DNA of 64,000 nt from Dyella telluris. GTDB taxonomy: Bacteria; Pseudomonadota; Gammaproteobacteria; Xanthomonadales; Rhodanobacteraceae. Shown here in pieces: positions 8,165 through 17,475 of this stretch (the first letter of the stretch is position 1; every line of letters starts with the position of its first letter). A model generated the notes under the pieces. It saw only the letters and a list, made by a program, of their open reading frames with translations. It ran no database searches and was not told where the DNA came from. The position numbers and the translations under genes were made by a program. Where the stretch lies: positions 496,001 through 560,000 of the forward strand of contig NZ_CP060412.1 in assembly GCF_014297575.1 (NCBI RefSeq). The letters run 5' to 3'.

Positions 8165-8461
8165 TCAGCGCGCGGAGGAAACCCTTCGGCTCAACTCGGT
8201 AAGCGCGTGGCGCTCCATGGTGGCGTAGACCTGCTCCCACCACCAGCGACGGTCTGCCTGGTCGATGGTTATCGCGGGCACGTGCACCAGTTGCTCGAAT
8301 GCCGCCCACAGATCCTCTTCGGGTGCGTCGAGGGAAGCGAGACGGCACAGCTCGGTATCGAGCTCTGCAAACTTCACGGCCAGTTGTTCTCTGGAATAAC
8401 GCACAAGCACCACGCCTCGACACGGTTGACCCACCGTTGCATCGCTTCCTTTCTGTCGCAT
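8165..8461 (-). CDS. Hypothetical small acidic Trp-containing protein
   Basis: A possible 98-residue protein. The core from YSREQLAVKFAELDTELCRL onwards looks like a genuine helical protein, with an acidic stretch and the motif ADRRWWWEQVYATMERH. The first 20 residues read like non-coding translation, so the true start may be a GTG near codon 17-20 rather than the ATG at 8461. No family recognised. It lies alone between the micro-protein and a small membrane protein on the same strand. I treat it as probable but not certain. Confidence 0.5.
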   Translation of the reverse strand: MRQKGSDATVGQPCRGVVLVRYSREQLAVKFAELDTELCRLASLDAPEEDLWAAFEQLVHVPAITIDQADRRWWWEQVYATMERHALTELSRRVSSAR

Positions 8462-8713
8462 TTCATGCCGAGCGGATGCACGGGCCCGGCAAGCGCCCCA
8501 GAAAACGGGTACCTGCGCCTGGATGCCCCCAGCCGTCGTCGGGCTGTTCAGCCCACAACCCAGCGGTTTGCGGCACGTTCGGCGGCGTTCCCTGCAGACC
8601 GCGCACTGTCATCCTTCGATCCGGACGGCCAAACCGCACCCCGAGCGCGACCCTGAACAGCCTGCCGCCGTCCTTGCGGCATCAGCTGGCGTTCATCGCC
8701 ACGCCACGGCCAC

Positions 8714-8971
8714 TCACTTCCGTACCGCCCTGGCCAAGGTCGAGGCGCCGAGGACAACAAACAGCACACCGACGCCGCCGAACACCACGAATCTGCCGAT
8801 GGCGGCAGCGAGCAAGAACATGCATCCCGCGGCGATGAACAGCACGCCGCTGCGTTTTCCGTTACGTGTGCCTGGCAATGCTGCCCCCTGTTCTGATGAC
8901 GTCGCTGCGCTGCTGATGACCTTGCTGGGCTTTCCATCGCCAGCAGCAATAACCTGCGCATTGGCGCACAT
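8714..8971 (-). CDS. Small two-span membrane protein
   Basis: A possible 85-residue protein with a polar N-terminal 40 residues and two closely packed hydrophobic helices (GVLFIAAGCMFLLAAAIG and FVVFGGVGVLFVVLGAS), ending in a basic ARAVRK. The hairpin topology is typical of many small inner-membrane proteins. No ribosome binding site is visible before the ATG, so the start may lie further in. Stop is 284 bases upstream of the poxB end sequence on the same strand. The 250 bases on its downstream side (8462-8713) show no other convincing gene. No function can be given. Confidence 0.5.
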   Translation of the reverse strand: MCANAQVIAAGDGKPSKVISSAATSSEQGAALPGTRNGKRSGVLFIAAGCMFLLAAAIGRFVVFGGVGVLFVVLGASTLARAVRK

Positions 8972-8999
8972 TCATGCTGCCGCATGACGGTAACGCGCA

Positions 9000-10730
9000 T
9001 CAACGGAAGAGGTTGGTCTTCGCCAGTTCGATCAGTTCGTCACCGCGCCCGTTGATCACGGTGCGCAATGCCCAAAGGCCAAAACCCTTGGCCTGCTCCA
9101 GCTTGATGCTGGGCGGCAGCGCCAGCTCCTGCGTGTTGGTGACCACATCGAGCAAAGCCGGACCGTCGTGAGTCAGGATGTCCTTCACCGCTGCCGGCAG
9201 ATCGCCCGGATCTTCCACGCGTATGCCATGCACACCGATGGCGCGCGCCATGGCCGCGAAATCCGGATTCACCAGCGACGTGCCGGTTTCCAGATAGCCA
9301 CCGGCCTTCATTTCCAGTGCGACGAAGCCCAGCGTGTGGTTGTTGAACACCACCACTTTCACCGGCAGCTTGTGCTGCACCAGCGTGAGGAAGTCGCCCA
9401 TCAACATGGAGAAACCGCCGTCACCGGAAAGACTGATCACCTGCCGGCCCGGAAACGCCGCCTGCGCGCCGATCGCCTGCGGCATCGCATTCGCCATCGA
9501 GCCATGCACCAGCGAACCGATCATCCGTCGCCGTCCGTTCATGGCCAGATAGCGCGCTGCCCAGATCGAGGGCGTGCCCACGTCGAAGGTAAACACGGCA
9601 TCGTCGGCGGCGGCCTCGCTGATCAGGCGGGCGAGGTACTGCGGATGGATGGGCTTGCGTCCCGGCTGGCCCGTGGCCAGATCGTCCAGGCCCTCGCGCG
9701 CCTTGCGGTAGTGCGCCAGGCAGGCGTCGAGGTGCGCCCTCTCCGTCCTCGGCCTCAGCCGGGGCAACAAGGCCTCGATAGTGGCACCCACATCACCCAC
9801 CAGGCCCACGTCCAGCCGCGCGCGGCGCCCCAGGTTCTCGGCACGGAGGTCCACCTGGGCAATCTTCGCGTCCGTCGGGTAGAACTGGCGATACGGAAAA
9901 TCCGTGCCCAGCATCAGCAAGGTGTCGCAGTTCAGCATGGCGTGGTAACCGGAACTGAAACCGATCAGGCCGGTCATGCCGACGTCGTACGGGTTGTCGT
10001 ATTCGACATGTTCCTTGCCGCCAAGCGCGTGCACAATCGGCGCCTTCAGCGTTTCGGCCAGCTTCACCAGCGGGTCATGCGCACCGGCGCAACCGCGACC
10101 GCACAGCAAGGTGGTCTTGCCGCTGCCATTGAGCAATTGTGCAAGTGCATCGACATCCGCGTCGGCCGGGCGCACTACGGGCGGACGCAAGGCAATGGAA
10201 GCACCTGCTGACGGTTTTGCGTTCAACTCGCGCAGCGCGACATCGCCGGGAATGATGACCACGGCCACGCCACGCAGCCCGATCGCTGCGCGCATCGCGC
10301 TCTCCAGCACGCCGGGCAGCTGCTCTGCGCTCGATACCAGCTCGCAGTAATGGCTGCACTCGCGGAACAGCGACTCCGGGTGCGTTTCCTGGAAATAGCC
10401 GCGACCGATCTCGGCACTGGGAATGTGCGCCGCAATGGCCAGCACGGGCACGCGTGAGCGATGGCAATCGAACAGGCCGTTGATGAGGTGCAGGTTGCCG
10501 GGGCCGCAACTGCCTGCGCATACGGCCAGCTCGCCCGTGAGGTGTGCTTCGGCACCGGCGGCAAACGCCGCCGTTTCTTCGTGGCGAACATGGATCCAGT
10601 CGATGTCGCCACGACGGCGCAGGGAATCGGTGATGCCGTTGAGGCTGTCGCCCACTACGCCGTAGATGCGCCGCACACCCGCTACGTGCAGCGTTTCCGT
10701 CAGGACATCAGCCACTTTCGTGTTCGCCAT
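9000..10730 (-). CDS. poxB: Pyruvate dehydrogenase (quinone) / pyruvate oxidase
   Basis: A 576-residue ThDP enzyme that oxidatively decarboxylates pyruvate to acetate and CO2 and passes electrons through FAD to the quinone pool at the inner membrane. The N-terminal domain has the ThDP-activating Glu in [17 protein letters not shown]; the C-terminal domain has the Mg/ThDP motif [12 protein letters not shown]...VVVFNN (about residues 434-462). The last residues ([17 protein letters not shown]) closely match the membrane-binding tail of E. coli PoxB, which separates it from acetolactate synthases. The ATG at 10730 has AAGGATCC upstream. In E. coli PoxB acts mainly in stationary phase. Confidence 0.92.
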   Translation of the reverse strand: MANTKVADVLTETLHVAGVRRIYGVVGDSLNGITDSLRRRGDIDWIHVRHEETAAFAAGAEAHLTGELAVCAGSCGPGNLHLINGLFDCHRSRVPVLAIAAHIPSAEIGRGYFQETHPESLFRECSHYCELVSSAEQLPGVLESAMRAAIGLRGVAVVIIPGDVALRELNAKPSAGASIALRPPVVRPADADVDALAQLLNGSGKTTLLCGRGCAGAHDPLVKLAETLKAPIVHALGGKEHVEYDNPYDVGMTGLIGFSSGYHAMLNCDTLLMLGTDFPYRQFYPTDAKIAQVDLRAENLGRRARLDVGLVGDVGATIEALLPRLRPRTERAHLDACLAHYRKAREGLDDLATGQPGRKPIHPQYLARLISEAAADDAVFTFDVGTPSIWAARYLAMNGRRRMIGSLVHGSMANAMPQAIGAQAAFPGRQVISLSGDGGFSMLMGDFLTLVQHKLPVKVVVFNNHTLGFVALEMKAGGYLETGTSLVNPDFAAMARAIGVHGIRVEDPGDLPAAVKDILTHDGPALLDVVTNTQELALPPSIKLEQAKGFGLWALRTVINGRGDELIELAKTNLFR

Positions 10731-10857
10731 AACCCGGATCCTTGAGAGGATGGAAGAACGCAACCGTTACCGGCCGTCGTTCTTTCGAGTATGGCGATGG
10801 CCTCGTGACAGAGGCGTCAGACCCACCGGGCGCAGCGGCGCACCCGCGCAGCTGGCG

Positions 10858-11688
10858 CTACTCGCTGGCTGAGCGCTCCCAGCGCGCGAGCTGTTCACGC
10901 AAGGCTTCGTTGTCGGCTTTCAACTCGGCCACTTCCGCCGTCAGCTCCGCTACCTGGCGGCGCAGCGTGGGCAGGTCTTCGTCGCCACCGGCTTCCGGCT
11001 CTTTCTTCGGTTTACGTTTGGCGTCGCGTGCGCGCTTGGCCGCCTGCTTGAGTTCGTCGTCGCCCGCAACAGCCGCGGCGCGCTGTTCTTCTTCCGGCAG
11101 GCTGGCCACCGCGGCAGCGGCGTTGATCGAGAGCACGCCGGATTTCACGGCGGCCACCACTTCGGGCGCGGCCTGCTTCTGGATCTTCTCGATCATCACC
11201 ACCTGGTTATTGCTCAGGCGTGCCTCGCGCGCCAGGTCCTGGCGGCTGGGCAAGGGTTCGGCTTTCGCAGGTGCCTCTGCAGGCATCGGCGCCGGCGCAT
11301 CCGGCGTGGCCTCGACCACGGGCGCCGGGGCGGCTTCGTCCACAAGCTGTTTTGCGCGGGAACGGCGCTCGGCCATGATCTCGCGCTTGCGCAGCGCCAG
11401 CACGCCGCGCTGGAAATCGGACACGCTGCGACGTCCCAGGTGCTGCTCGATCATCCACAGGTGCACGTCTTCCATGGACTGGAAACGCGTGTTCTGCACC
11501 GTATTGAACGGCAGGTCGTGCTTCTTGCAGATGCCGTAGCGATTATGGCCGTCTACCAGCACATTGCCCCACAGCACCAGCGAGTCCCGGCAACCTTCAG
11601 CCAGCAGGCTGCGTTCCAGCGCCTCGTGTTCGTCCGGGGTCAGCGGATCGATGTAGGCCTTGAGTTCTTCGTTGACGACGATGTCCAT
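10858..11688 (-). CDS. ParB/Srx-fold DNA-binding-like protein with C-terminal coiled coil
   Basis: A 276-residue protein. The N-terminus (MDIVVNEELKAYIDPLTPDE) leads into a ParB-like nuclease/CTPase fold with LWGNVLVDGHNRYGIC, the DGHNR motif of that superfamily. An Ala/Pro linker (residues 125-155) separates a helical section containing a possible helix-turn-helix (ARLSNNQVVMIEKIQ), and the last 50 residues form a Leu-heptad coiled coil (LRRQVAELTAEVAELKADNE). It is not next to a parA, so chromosome partition is unlikely; related proteins are often labelled plasmid replication/partition related. The start at 11688 fits the conserved N-terminus although no clear Shine-Dalgarno is present. Confidence 0.75.
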   Translation of the reverse strand: MDIVVNEELKAYIDPLTPDEHEALERSLLAEGCRDSLVLWGNVLVDGHNRYGICKKHDLPFNTVQNTRFQSMEDVHLWMIEQHLGRRSVSDFQRGVLALRKREIMAERRSRAKQLVDEAAPAPVVEATPDAPAPMPAEAPAKAEPLPSRQDLAREARLSNNQVVMIEKIQKQAAPEVVAAVKSGVLSINAAAAVASLPEEEQRAAAVAGDDELKQAAKRARDAKRKPKKEPEAGGDEDLPTLRRQVAELTAEVAELKADNEALREQLARWERSASE

Positions 11689-11718
11689 GGGTACGTGCTG
11701 ATACGGCAAAGGGGTCGC

Positions 11719-11724
11719 ATTGTA
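11719..11724 (-). promoter_or_regulatory. Candidate -10 box of the ParB-like gene
   Basis: TACAAT on the minus strand, 31 bases before the chosen start codon at 11688. No good -35 is seen, so this is a tentative promoter. Confidence 0.35.
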
Positions 11725-11789
11725 GAGAACCCCGGCCCGCGTTTCGCGGCTTGCATTGGCGGAGCGAACGTGCACTCGCCGCCCCCCTC

Positions 11790-11871
11790 CTGCAGGAGCG
11801 CACTCGTGCGCTGCTGGCCTCCCCGGGCAGCCATGGCTCCCAGCCGATCGCGCACAAGTGCGCTCCTACAG
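11790..11871. repeat. REP-like palindromic repeat, copy 1
   Basis: Imperfect inverted arms CTGCAGGAGCGCACTCGTGC (from 11790) and GCACAAGTGCGCTCCTACAG (to 11871). It sits between the divergent ParB-like and cyclophilin genes. Same family as the elements at 23383, 26006, 27693, 31991 and 52217. Confidence 0.8.
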
Positions 11872-11929
11872 GGAAGGCGCGAGATTCCCTGCTCTGCTAC
11901 CTTCGGACTTTCCATCCAGGGGGAGTTCC

Positions 11930-12868
11930 ATGCTGCTGCGCCGTTGCCTTGCCCTTGCACTTGCCGTTTCGCTGCCCGCGATTGCCGTGGCCGACGAAGC
12001 GAAGCCCGCCCACACGCCCACGCCCAAGGAGCTGCTCGCCAAGTCGCAGCCGCAGGAGTGGCGTACGCCCGATCCGAAGAACCTGATGGTGATGGATTTG
12101 CCGCAGGGGCGCGTGCTGATCGAGCTGGCGCCGGACTTCACGCCGCTGCACGTGGCCAATATCCGCACCATGGCGCACGAACACTATTACGACGGGCTCG
12201 TGATCGAACGCGTGCAGGACAACTTCGTGACCCAGTGGGGCGATGCGGCCAACGAGGACGAGGGGAACGACAAGAGCAAGCTCAAGCCGCTAGGTTCGGC
12301 CAAGGATCGCCTGCCGCCCGAATACACCCGCCCGTACGATGCCAAGCTGCCCTTCACCGCCCTCAAGGACGGCGATTTCTATGCGCCCGAGGTGGGCTTT
12401 TCCGAGGGCTTCCCCGTGGCGCGCGACAAGGCCCATCAACAGGAATGGCTGACGCACTGCTACGGCATGGTGGGCGTGGGTCGCGACATCGATCCGGAAA
12501 CCGGCAGCGGCAGCGAGCTGTATGCGGTGATCGGCCAGGCCCCGCGCACGCTGGATCGCAACATCGCGCTGGTGGGCCGCGTGCTGCAAGGCATGGAATA
12601 TCTGTCGGGCCTGCCGCGCGGCACCGGCCCGCTGGGCTTCTACGAGAAACCCGAGCAGCGCATCACCATCCGCTCCGTGCGCCTGGCGTCCGACCTGCCG
12701 GCCGGTGAGCGGCCGAACGTGGAAGTGCTGCGCACCGACAGCGCCACCTTCACCGCGCTGGTGGAGGCCAAGCGCAATCGCGTCGACGATTTCTATCGCC
12801 TGCCCACCGGCAAGATCGACGTGTGCAACCTGAGCATTCCCGTACGCGACGCCAAGGCGGCGCATTGA
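11930..12868 (+). CDS. Periplasmic peptidyl-prolyl cis-trans isomerase, cyclophilin type
   Basis: A 312-residue protein with a signal peptide (MLLRRCLALALAVSLPAIAV, cleavage near AVA-DE). The start at 11930 follows AGGGGGAG. The body contains cyclophilin blocks: VLIELAPDFTPLHVANIRTM near the N-terminus, HYYDGLVIERVQDNFVTQWGD (the FVxQ-GD core), and GMVGVGRDIDPETGSGSELYAVIGQ corresponding to the family's GxxxMA..dP.tngSQFFi region. Large insertions of charged residues separate these blocks, so it is a divergent, longer cyclophilin. Role: folding of exported proteins in the periplasm. A strong hairpin follows the stop codon. Confidence 0.88.
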   Translation: MLLRRCLALALAVSLPAIAVADEAKPAHTPTPKELLAKSQPQEWRTPDPKNLMVMDLPQGRVLIELAPDFTPLHVANIRTMAHEHYYDGLVIERVQDNFVTQWGDAANEDEGNDKSKLKPLGSAKDRLPPEYTRPYDAKLPFTALKDGDFYAPEVGFSEGFPVARDKAHQQEWLTHCYGMVGVGRDIDPETGSGSELYAVIGQAPRTLDRNIALVGRVLQGMEYLSGLPRGTGPLGFYEKPEQRITIRSVRLASDLPAGERPNVEVLRTDSATFTALVEAKRNRVDDFYRLPTGKIDVCNLSIPVRDAKAAH

Positions 12869-12875
12869 TGCTACG

Positions 12876-12904
12876 GAACGTTGCCGCCTCCGGCGGCAAC
12901 GTTC
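12876..12904 (+). terminator. 13-bp perfect hairpin after cyclophilin gene
   Basis: GAACGTTGCCGCC, loop TCC, GGCGGCAACGTTC, beginning eight bases after the stop codon. Very stable, but followed by CGCGG rather than a T-run. Confidence 0.6.
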
Positions 12905-13121
12905 TCGCGGCACGCCAGGCCTGCATCCGGCGCTTTGCCACACTCAGGTTCATGTTCGATCCACGAATGGCAGCGTGACGCGCCTGTTGCAGCCACGGGT
13001 GGCTTTTGCCACTGAATCAACGCGGGCTGCGTGAATATTGCCTTACCGCTACACCCCAAGACCACGCGATCTTCACCCCTTGGGCGGTCAGGATGCCTGC
13101 GTGGTCGCAATGGAGTGAGGC

Positions 13122-15287
13122 ATGCCGCGGGTCTGGAAAATCGTGTCGTGGATCATCGGTGTCTGTGTGGCGCTGATAGTGGTGCTGTTGATCGTGATCG
13201 CCACCTTCGACTGGAACCGGCTCAAGCCCACCATCAACACGCAGGTCAGCCAGACCATCGGTCGGCCCTTTGCCATCAATGGCGACCTGAGCGTGCGCTG
13301 GCAGCGCGAACGACGCGCCAGCGGCATCGGAAGCTGGATTCCGTGGCCCGAGTTCGTCGCGCAGGACATTCGCGTCGGCAACCCCGATGGCGCCAGCCAA
13401 CCCCTGTTCGCACAACTGGAAGCGCTGCGCTTCCGCCTCGCGCCCCTGCCCTTGCTTGCGCATCGCGTGGAAATTCCGGTGCTGTACCTCACCCAGCCCA
13501 GCATCGACCTGGAACGCAATGCCCAGGGCCAGGCCAACTGGAATTTCGACCTTGCCGACAGCGGCTCGTCGTCGACGTGGCAGCTGGATCTGCATGCCAT
13601 CGGCTTCGATCGCGGCCACGTAACGCTCAATGACGCGATAACCAAAAGCAACCTGCAGATCACCATGGAAACGCTGCAGCGTGCCATTCCCTACAGTGAG
13701 ATCGTTGCACAGCAGTCGAGCGATGCCCGCGAACAGGCTTCGAAAACCGTGGGCGCCAGCGCGAAGACCGCACTGGCCAAGCAGGCTGACAAGGAGGGCA
13801 ATGAACCGGGCAAGACCAACGCCGCCTATCAGTTCGTGTGGCAAGCCGTGGGTAAATACCAGGGCCTGACGGTGGATGGTAATGGCAAAACGGGTGGCGT
13901 GCTGGCCTTGCAGCAGACCGACCAGCCCTTCCCGTTGCAGGCCGACGTGCACATCGGCGATTCGCACATGGCGCTGGTGGGCACGCTGACCGATCCGCTG
14001 CATCTGGCCGCGCTCGACATCCGCCTGTGGTTCTCGGGCACGAGCATGGCCAAGCTGTATCCGCTGATTGGCGTGACCCTGCCCGATACGCCGCCCTATG
14101 CCACCGAGGGACATCTACGCGCCAACCTGAAGCGCGGGGCGAGTCATTTCTCCTACGACCACTTCCGCGGGCGCGTGGGTGGCAGTGATCTCTCGGGCAG
14201 CCTCACCTTCGACACCGGCGGTGCACGCCCGAAGCTGAGCGGCACGCTGAGTTCCCAGTTGCTGCGCTTCGCCGACCTGGCGCCGCTGATCGGCGCGGAC
14301 AGCAATGCGCAGAAGCAGCAACGCGGCGATGCCACGCCGCAACCGGCCGACAAGGTGCTGCCGGTGGAGCCCTTCCGCACCGATCGCTGGCGGGCCATGG
14401 ACGCCGATGTCACTTTCAGCGCTGCCCGTATCGAGCGCGAAGCACAGCTGCCGATCAATGCCTTGTCGACCCACGTGATCATGGACAACGGCGTGCTTAC
14501 GCTTGATCCGCTGGACTTCGATCTGGCCGGTGGCAAGGTGGCCAGCAACCTGCATCTGGACGGCAGCACCACGCCGATGAAGGGCACCATCCGGCTCAAG
14601 GCGCGCCATCTGAAGCTGAAGGAGCTGTTCCCCACCTTCGAGCCGATGAGCACCAGCTTCGGCGAAATCAACGGTGACGCGGCGCTGGATGCGCGCGGCA
14701 ACTCCGTGGCCGAGTTGATGGGCACGTCCACCGGCGAGCTCAAGCTCCTGATGAACGATGGCGCGATCAGCAAGACGCTGCTTGAAACAGCCGGCCTCAA
14801 CGTGGCCAACATCGTCATCGCCAAGCTGTTCGGCGACAAGACGGTGAAGATCAACTGCGCCGCCTCCGACCTGACCGCCACCAACGGCCTCTATGACACC
14901 CGCCTGTTCGTGTTCGATACCGAGGACGCCACCATCCGCGTGAACGGCACGGTCAACTTCGCCAGCGAGAAGCTGGACCTCGATGTGAGGCCGGCATCCA
15001 AGGGCCTGCGCATCCTGTCGCTGCGTTCACCGCTGTACGTCAAGGGCACGCTGAAGAATCCGGACGTGGGGGTGCAGCCGGGGCCGCTGATCCTGCGCGG
15101 CGGCGGCGCGGTGGCACTGGGTATCTTCGCGGCCCCCGTGGCCGCCCTGCTGCCGCTGGTGGCCGCCAGCCGGGGCGCTCCAGACAACACCTGTGCCACG
15201 GTGCTGGAGCAGATGCGCGGCTCGTCGAAGGCGCATCCTGCCCCGCTACCGGCGAAGACGGCACCCAAGGCCACCCCGGCGCACTGA
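13122..15287 (+). CDS. AsmA family protein
   Basis: A 721-residue envelope protein with one N-terminal membrane helix (about residues 5-28) and a long periplasmic beta-rich region. The N-terminal AsmA block reads TFDWNRLKPTINTQVSQTIG, continuing with the expected FAINGDLSVRW. The C-terminal portion has the AsmA repeat (GELKLLMNDGAISKTLLETA, then LDLDVRPASKGLRILSLRSP and LYVKGTLKNPDVGVQPG). AsmA-like proteins are long bridge-type proteins linked to phospholipid transport between membranes and outer-membrane homeostasis. The start has GGAGTGAGGC upstream. It appears to be a single gene. Confidence 0.9.
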   Translation: MPRVWKIVSWIIGVCVALIVVLLIVIATFDWNRLKPTINTQVSQTIGRPFAINGDLSVRWQRERRASGIGSWIPWPEFVAQDIRVGNPDGASQPLFAQLEALRFRLAPLPLLAHRVEIPVLYLTQPSIDLERNAQGQANWNFDLADSGSSSTWQLDLHAIGFDRGHVTLNDAITKSNLQITMETLQRAIPYSEIVAQQSSDAREQASKTVGASAKTALAKQADKEGNEPGKTNAAYQFVWQAVGKYQGLTVDGNGKTGGVLALQQTDQPFPLQADVHIGDSHMALVGTLTDPLHLAALDIRLWFSGTSMAKLYPLIGVTLPDTPPYATEGHLRANLKRGASHFSYDHFRGRVGGSDLSGSLTFDTGGARPKLSGTLSSQLLRFADLAPLIGADSNAQKQQRGDATPQPADKVLPVEPFRTDRWRAMDADVTFSAARIEREAQLPINALSTHVIMDNGVLTLDPLDFDLAGGKVASNLHLDGSTTPMKGTIRLKARHLKLKELFPTFEPMSTSFGEINGDAALDARGNSVAELMGTSTGELKLLMNDGAISKTLLETAGLNVANIVIAKLFGDKTVKINCAASDLTATNGLYDTRLFVFDTEDATIRVNGTVNFASEKLDLDVRPASKGLRILSLRSPLYVKGTLKNPDVGVQPGPLILRGGGAVALGIFAAPVAALLPLVAASRGAPDNTCATVLEQMRGSSKAHPAPLPAKTAPKATPAH

Positions 15288-15303
15288 TGCCGGGGGACAA
15301 CGG

Positions 15304-15309
15304 TAGAAT
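15304..15309 (+). promoter_or_regulatory. Candidate -10 box of the EamA exporter
   Basis: TAGAAT 27 bases before the ATG at 15337. No convincing -35 or Shine-Dalgarno is visible, so support is limited. Confidence 0.35.
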
Positions 15310-15336
15310 GTCGGGCCCTCTTTCCGACGTCCGACC

Positions 15337-16260
15337 ATGCAACCGGCAATCAAGGCCCGCTGGCAGATCCACTTCTGCGTCCTGCTCTGGGGCTTCACCG
15401 CTATTCTCGGCAAGCTGATCACCCTGCCGGCCCTGCAGCTGGTGTGGTGGCGCACGCTGCTCGTGGCCGGTTCGCTGCTGCTCATTCCACGGGTACGGCG
15501 CGGCCTGAAGGCCATGCCGGCGAAGTTGCGCTGGGGCTATGCCGGCATCGGCGTGCTGGTGTCGCTGCACTGGCTTACCTTCTACGCCGCGATCAAGCTG
15601 GCCAATGCCTCGGTGGGTGCCACCTGCATCGCGCTGGGCCCGGTGTTCCTGTCGCTGGTGGAGCCATGGATCGCCGGGCGCAAGTTCGACCCGCGCGAGC
15701 TGCTGATCGGCGTGGCCGTGGTGCCTGGTGTAGCGATGGTGGTGGGTGGCGTGCCGCTGGACATGCGCATGGGCATCGTCGTGGGCACCGTGTCGGCCCT
15801 GCTGGTAGCCCTGTTCGGCGCCTTCAACAAGCGGCTGGTGGAACACGGGGATCCGCTGACCGTGACCTGCATCGAGCTGGGCACCGGCACGCTGTTCCTG
15901 ACCCTGCTCGCGCCGTTGCTACCCGGACCGGCCTTCGTGCTGCCCAGCCTGCATGACGGCATTTTGCTGCTGGTGCTGTCGTTCGGCTGCACGCTGTTGC
16001 CGTTCGCGCTGGCGCTGGTGGCGCTGCGCCACATGACGGCCTTCGGCACGCAGATGGTGACCAACCTGGAGCCGGTCTACGCCATCGTGCTGGCCATTCT
16101 GCTGCTGGGCGAACAGCGCCAGCTGGACGGCTGGTTTTACGGTGGCGTGGCGGTGATCCTCGCTGCCGTGTTCATCCATCCACTGCTGTCGCGCAAGCAG
16201 ACCCCGCCCTCCCAGCCCGAATTGCTGGGCACCGCGGAAAGCCACAGTGTGATTGAATAA
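15337..16260 (+). CDS. EamA/DMT family transporter
   Basis: A 307-residue integral membrane protein with ten predicted helices in two homologous halves, the layout of the drug/metabolite transporter family. Half one begins WQIHFCVLLWGFTAILGKLI and includes SLHWLTFYAAIKLANASVGA; half two ends with MVTNLEPVYAIVLAILLLGE, the highly conserved EamA signature (nlePv.a...a.l.lgE). Such proteins export amino acids or other small metabolites; the substrate cannot be read from sequence. The stop is 95 bases before the ChaA-type gene in the same direction. Confidence 0.88.
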   Translation: MQPAIKARWQIHFCVLLWGFTAILGKLITLPALQLVWWRTLLVAGSLLLIPRVRRGLKAMPAKLRWGYAGIGVLVSLHWLTFYAAIKLANASVGATCIALGPVFLSLVEPWIAGRKFDPRELLIGVAVVPGVAMVVGGVPLDMRMGIVVGTVSALLVALFGAFNKRLVEHGDPLTVTCIELGTGTLFLTLLAPLLPGPAFVLPSLHDGILLLVLSFGCTLLPFALALVALRHMTAFGTQMVTNLEPVYAIVLAILLLGEQRQLDGWFYGGVAVILAAVFIHPLLSRKQTPPSQPELLGTAESHSVIE

Positions 16261-16355
16261 GCCACCGCCGCGACCGGGCACCATGCCCCGCGGCTTCGGC
16301 TGACTGATCCGCGACGGGATGCGTCGCTTCAGGATGGTTCGGGGAGGGACGGTCG

Positions 16356-17471
16356 ATGACGTCGGGCGGTTTCCCAAGGCTCTTGCGGCGCGAATGGTTT
16401 CTTGCCATCAGCGTTGCCACGTCCATCGCATTCCTGCTGGCCGGTCCGCGCCTGCTTGAAGGCCTGGACCAGCCCGTATGGCTGACCATCCTGTTCGCGT
16501 GGCTGTTCGCGGTGATCCTGGGTTCCGCGCTTGCCGTGGTACGTCATGCGGAGCGCCTGGGCGAACGCCTGGGCGAGCCTTACGGCACGCTGGTGCTGAC
16601 GCTGTCCATCACCGCCATCGAAGTGATCAGCATCACCGCGATCATGCTGCACGGTGACAACAACCCCACGCTGGCGCGCGACACGTTGTTCGCCGTCACC
16701 ATGATCGTGCTCAACGGCATGGTCGGCCTCTCGCTGCTGGCCGGCGGCTGGCGGCATCGCGAGCAGAACTACAACCTGCAGGGCGCCAATGCGTACCTCG
16801 GCGTGGTGATTCCGCTGGGCATCCTCGCGCTGGTCATGCCCAATTTCGCCAGCCACGGGCTGAGCGTGCTCACCTTTGCGCAGGAAGTCTTCCTGGCGGT
16901 GATCTGCGCCGGGTTGTACGTCGCTTTCCTGGGATTGCAGACGCGACGTCACCGCGCCTATTTCGCCGCGGACGACAGCAGCGAGGACGAGGCCGCGCTG
17001 GTGGTGCGTGGCGGCACCGCGCGCAGCCTGCTGCACGCGGCACTGCTGCTGGCCTACATGGTGCCCGTGGTCTACCTGGCCGAAAAGCTCGCCCACCCGG
17101 TGGATTACGTGGTGGAGACGCTGCACAAGCCCGCCGCGCTGGCGGGACTGGTGATGGCCGTGCTGGTTGCCACGCCGGAAGGCATCGGCGCAGTGCGTGC
17201 AGCGCGCGGCAACCACATGCAGCGCTCGGTGAACATCTTCCTCGGTTCGGTACTGTCCACCATCGGGCTGACCATCCCGGCGATCCTGGTGATCAGCCAT
17301 CTCACCGCACATCCCATTGAACTGGGGCTGCAGCACACCGACCTGGTGATGTTCCTGCTCACCCTCACGGTGAGCCTGGTGACGTTCTCCAGCGGCCACA
17401 CCAACGTGCTGCAGGGTGGCGTGCACCTGATCCTGTTCGTGGCCTACCTGTTCTACATGTTCCAGGGCTGA
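16356..17471 (+). CDS. ChaA-type Ca2+/cation:proton antiporter, copy 1
   Basis: A 371-residue membrane protein of the CaCA (sodium/calcium exchanger) superfamily. The first exchanger repeat carries GEPYGTLVLTLSITAIEV and ARDTLFAVTMIVLNGMVG; the second has VLVATPEGIGAVRAARGN followed by GLTIPAILVISHLTAHP. The acidic residues in these blocks form the cation site in the family. A GGGGAGGG ribosome binding site lies before the ATG. It probably exchanges Ca2+ or Na+/K+ for protons across the inner membrane and contributes to alkaline or salt tolerance. A second paralogue lies at 33149-34303. Confidence 0.88.
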   Translation: MTSGGFPRLLRREWFLAISVATSIAFLLAGPRLLEGLDQPVWLTILFAWLFAVILGSALAVVRHAERLGERLGEPYGTLVLTLSITAIEVISITAIMLHGDNNPTLARDTLFAVTMIVLNGMVGLSLLAGGWRHREQNYNLQGANAYLGVVIPLGILALVMPNFASHGLSVLTFAQEVFLAVICAGLYVAFLGLQTRRHRAYFAADDSSEDEAALVVRGGTARSLLHAALLLAYMVPVVYLAEKLAHPVDYVVETLHKPAALAGLVMAVLVATPEGIGAVRAARGNHMQRSVNIFLGSVLSTIGLTIPAILVISHLTAHPIELGLQHTDLVMFLLTLTVSLVTFSSGHTNVLQGGVHLILFVAYLFYMFQG

Positions 17472-17475
17472 TGGC

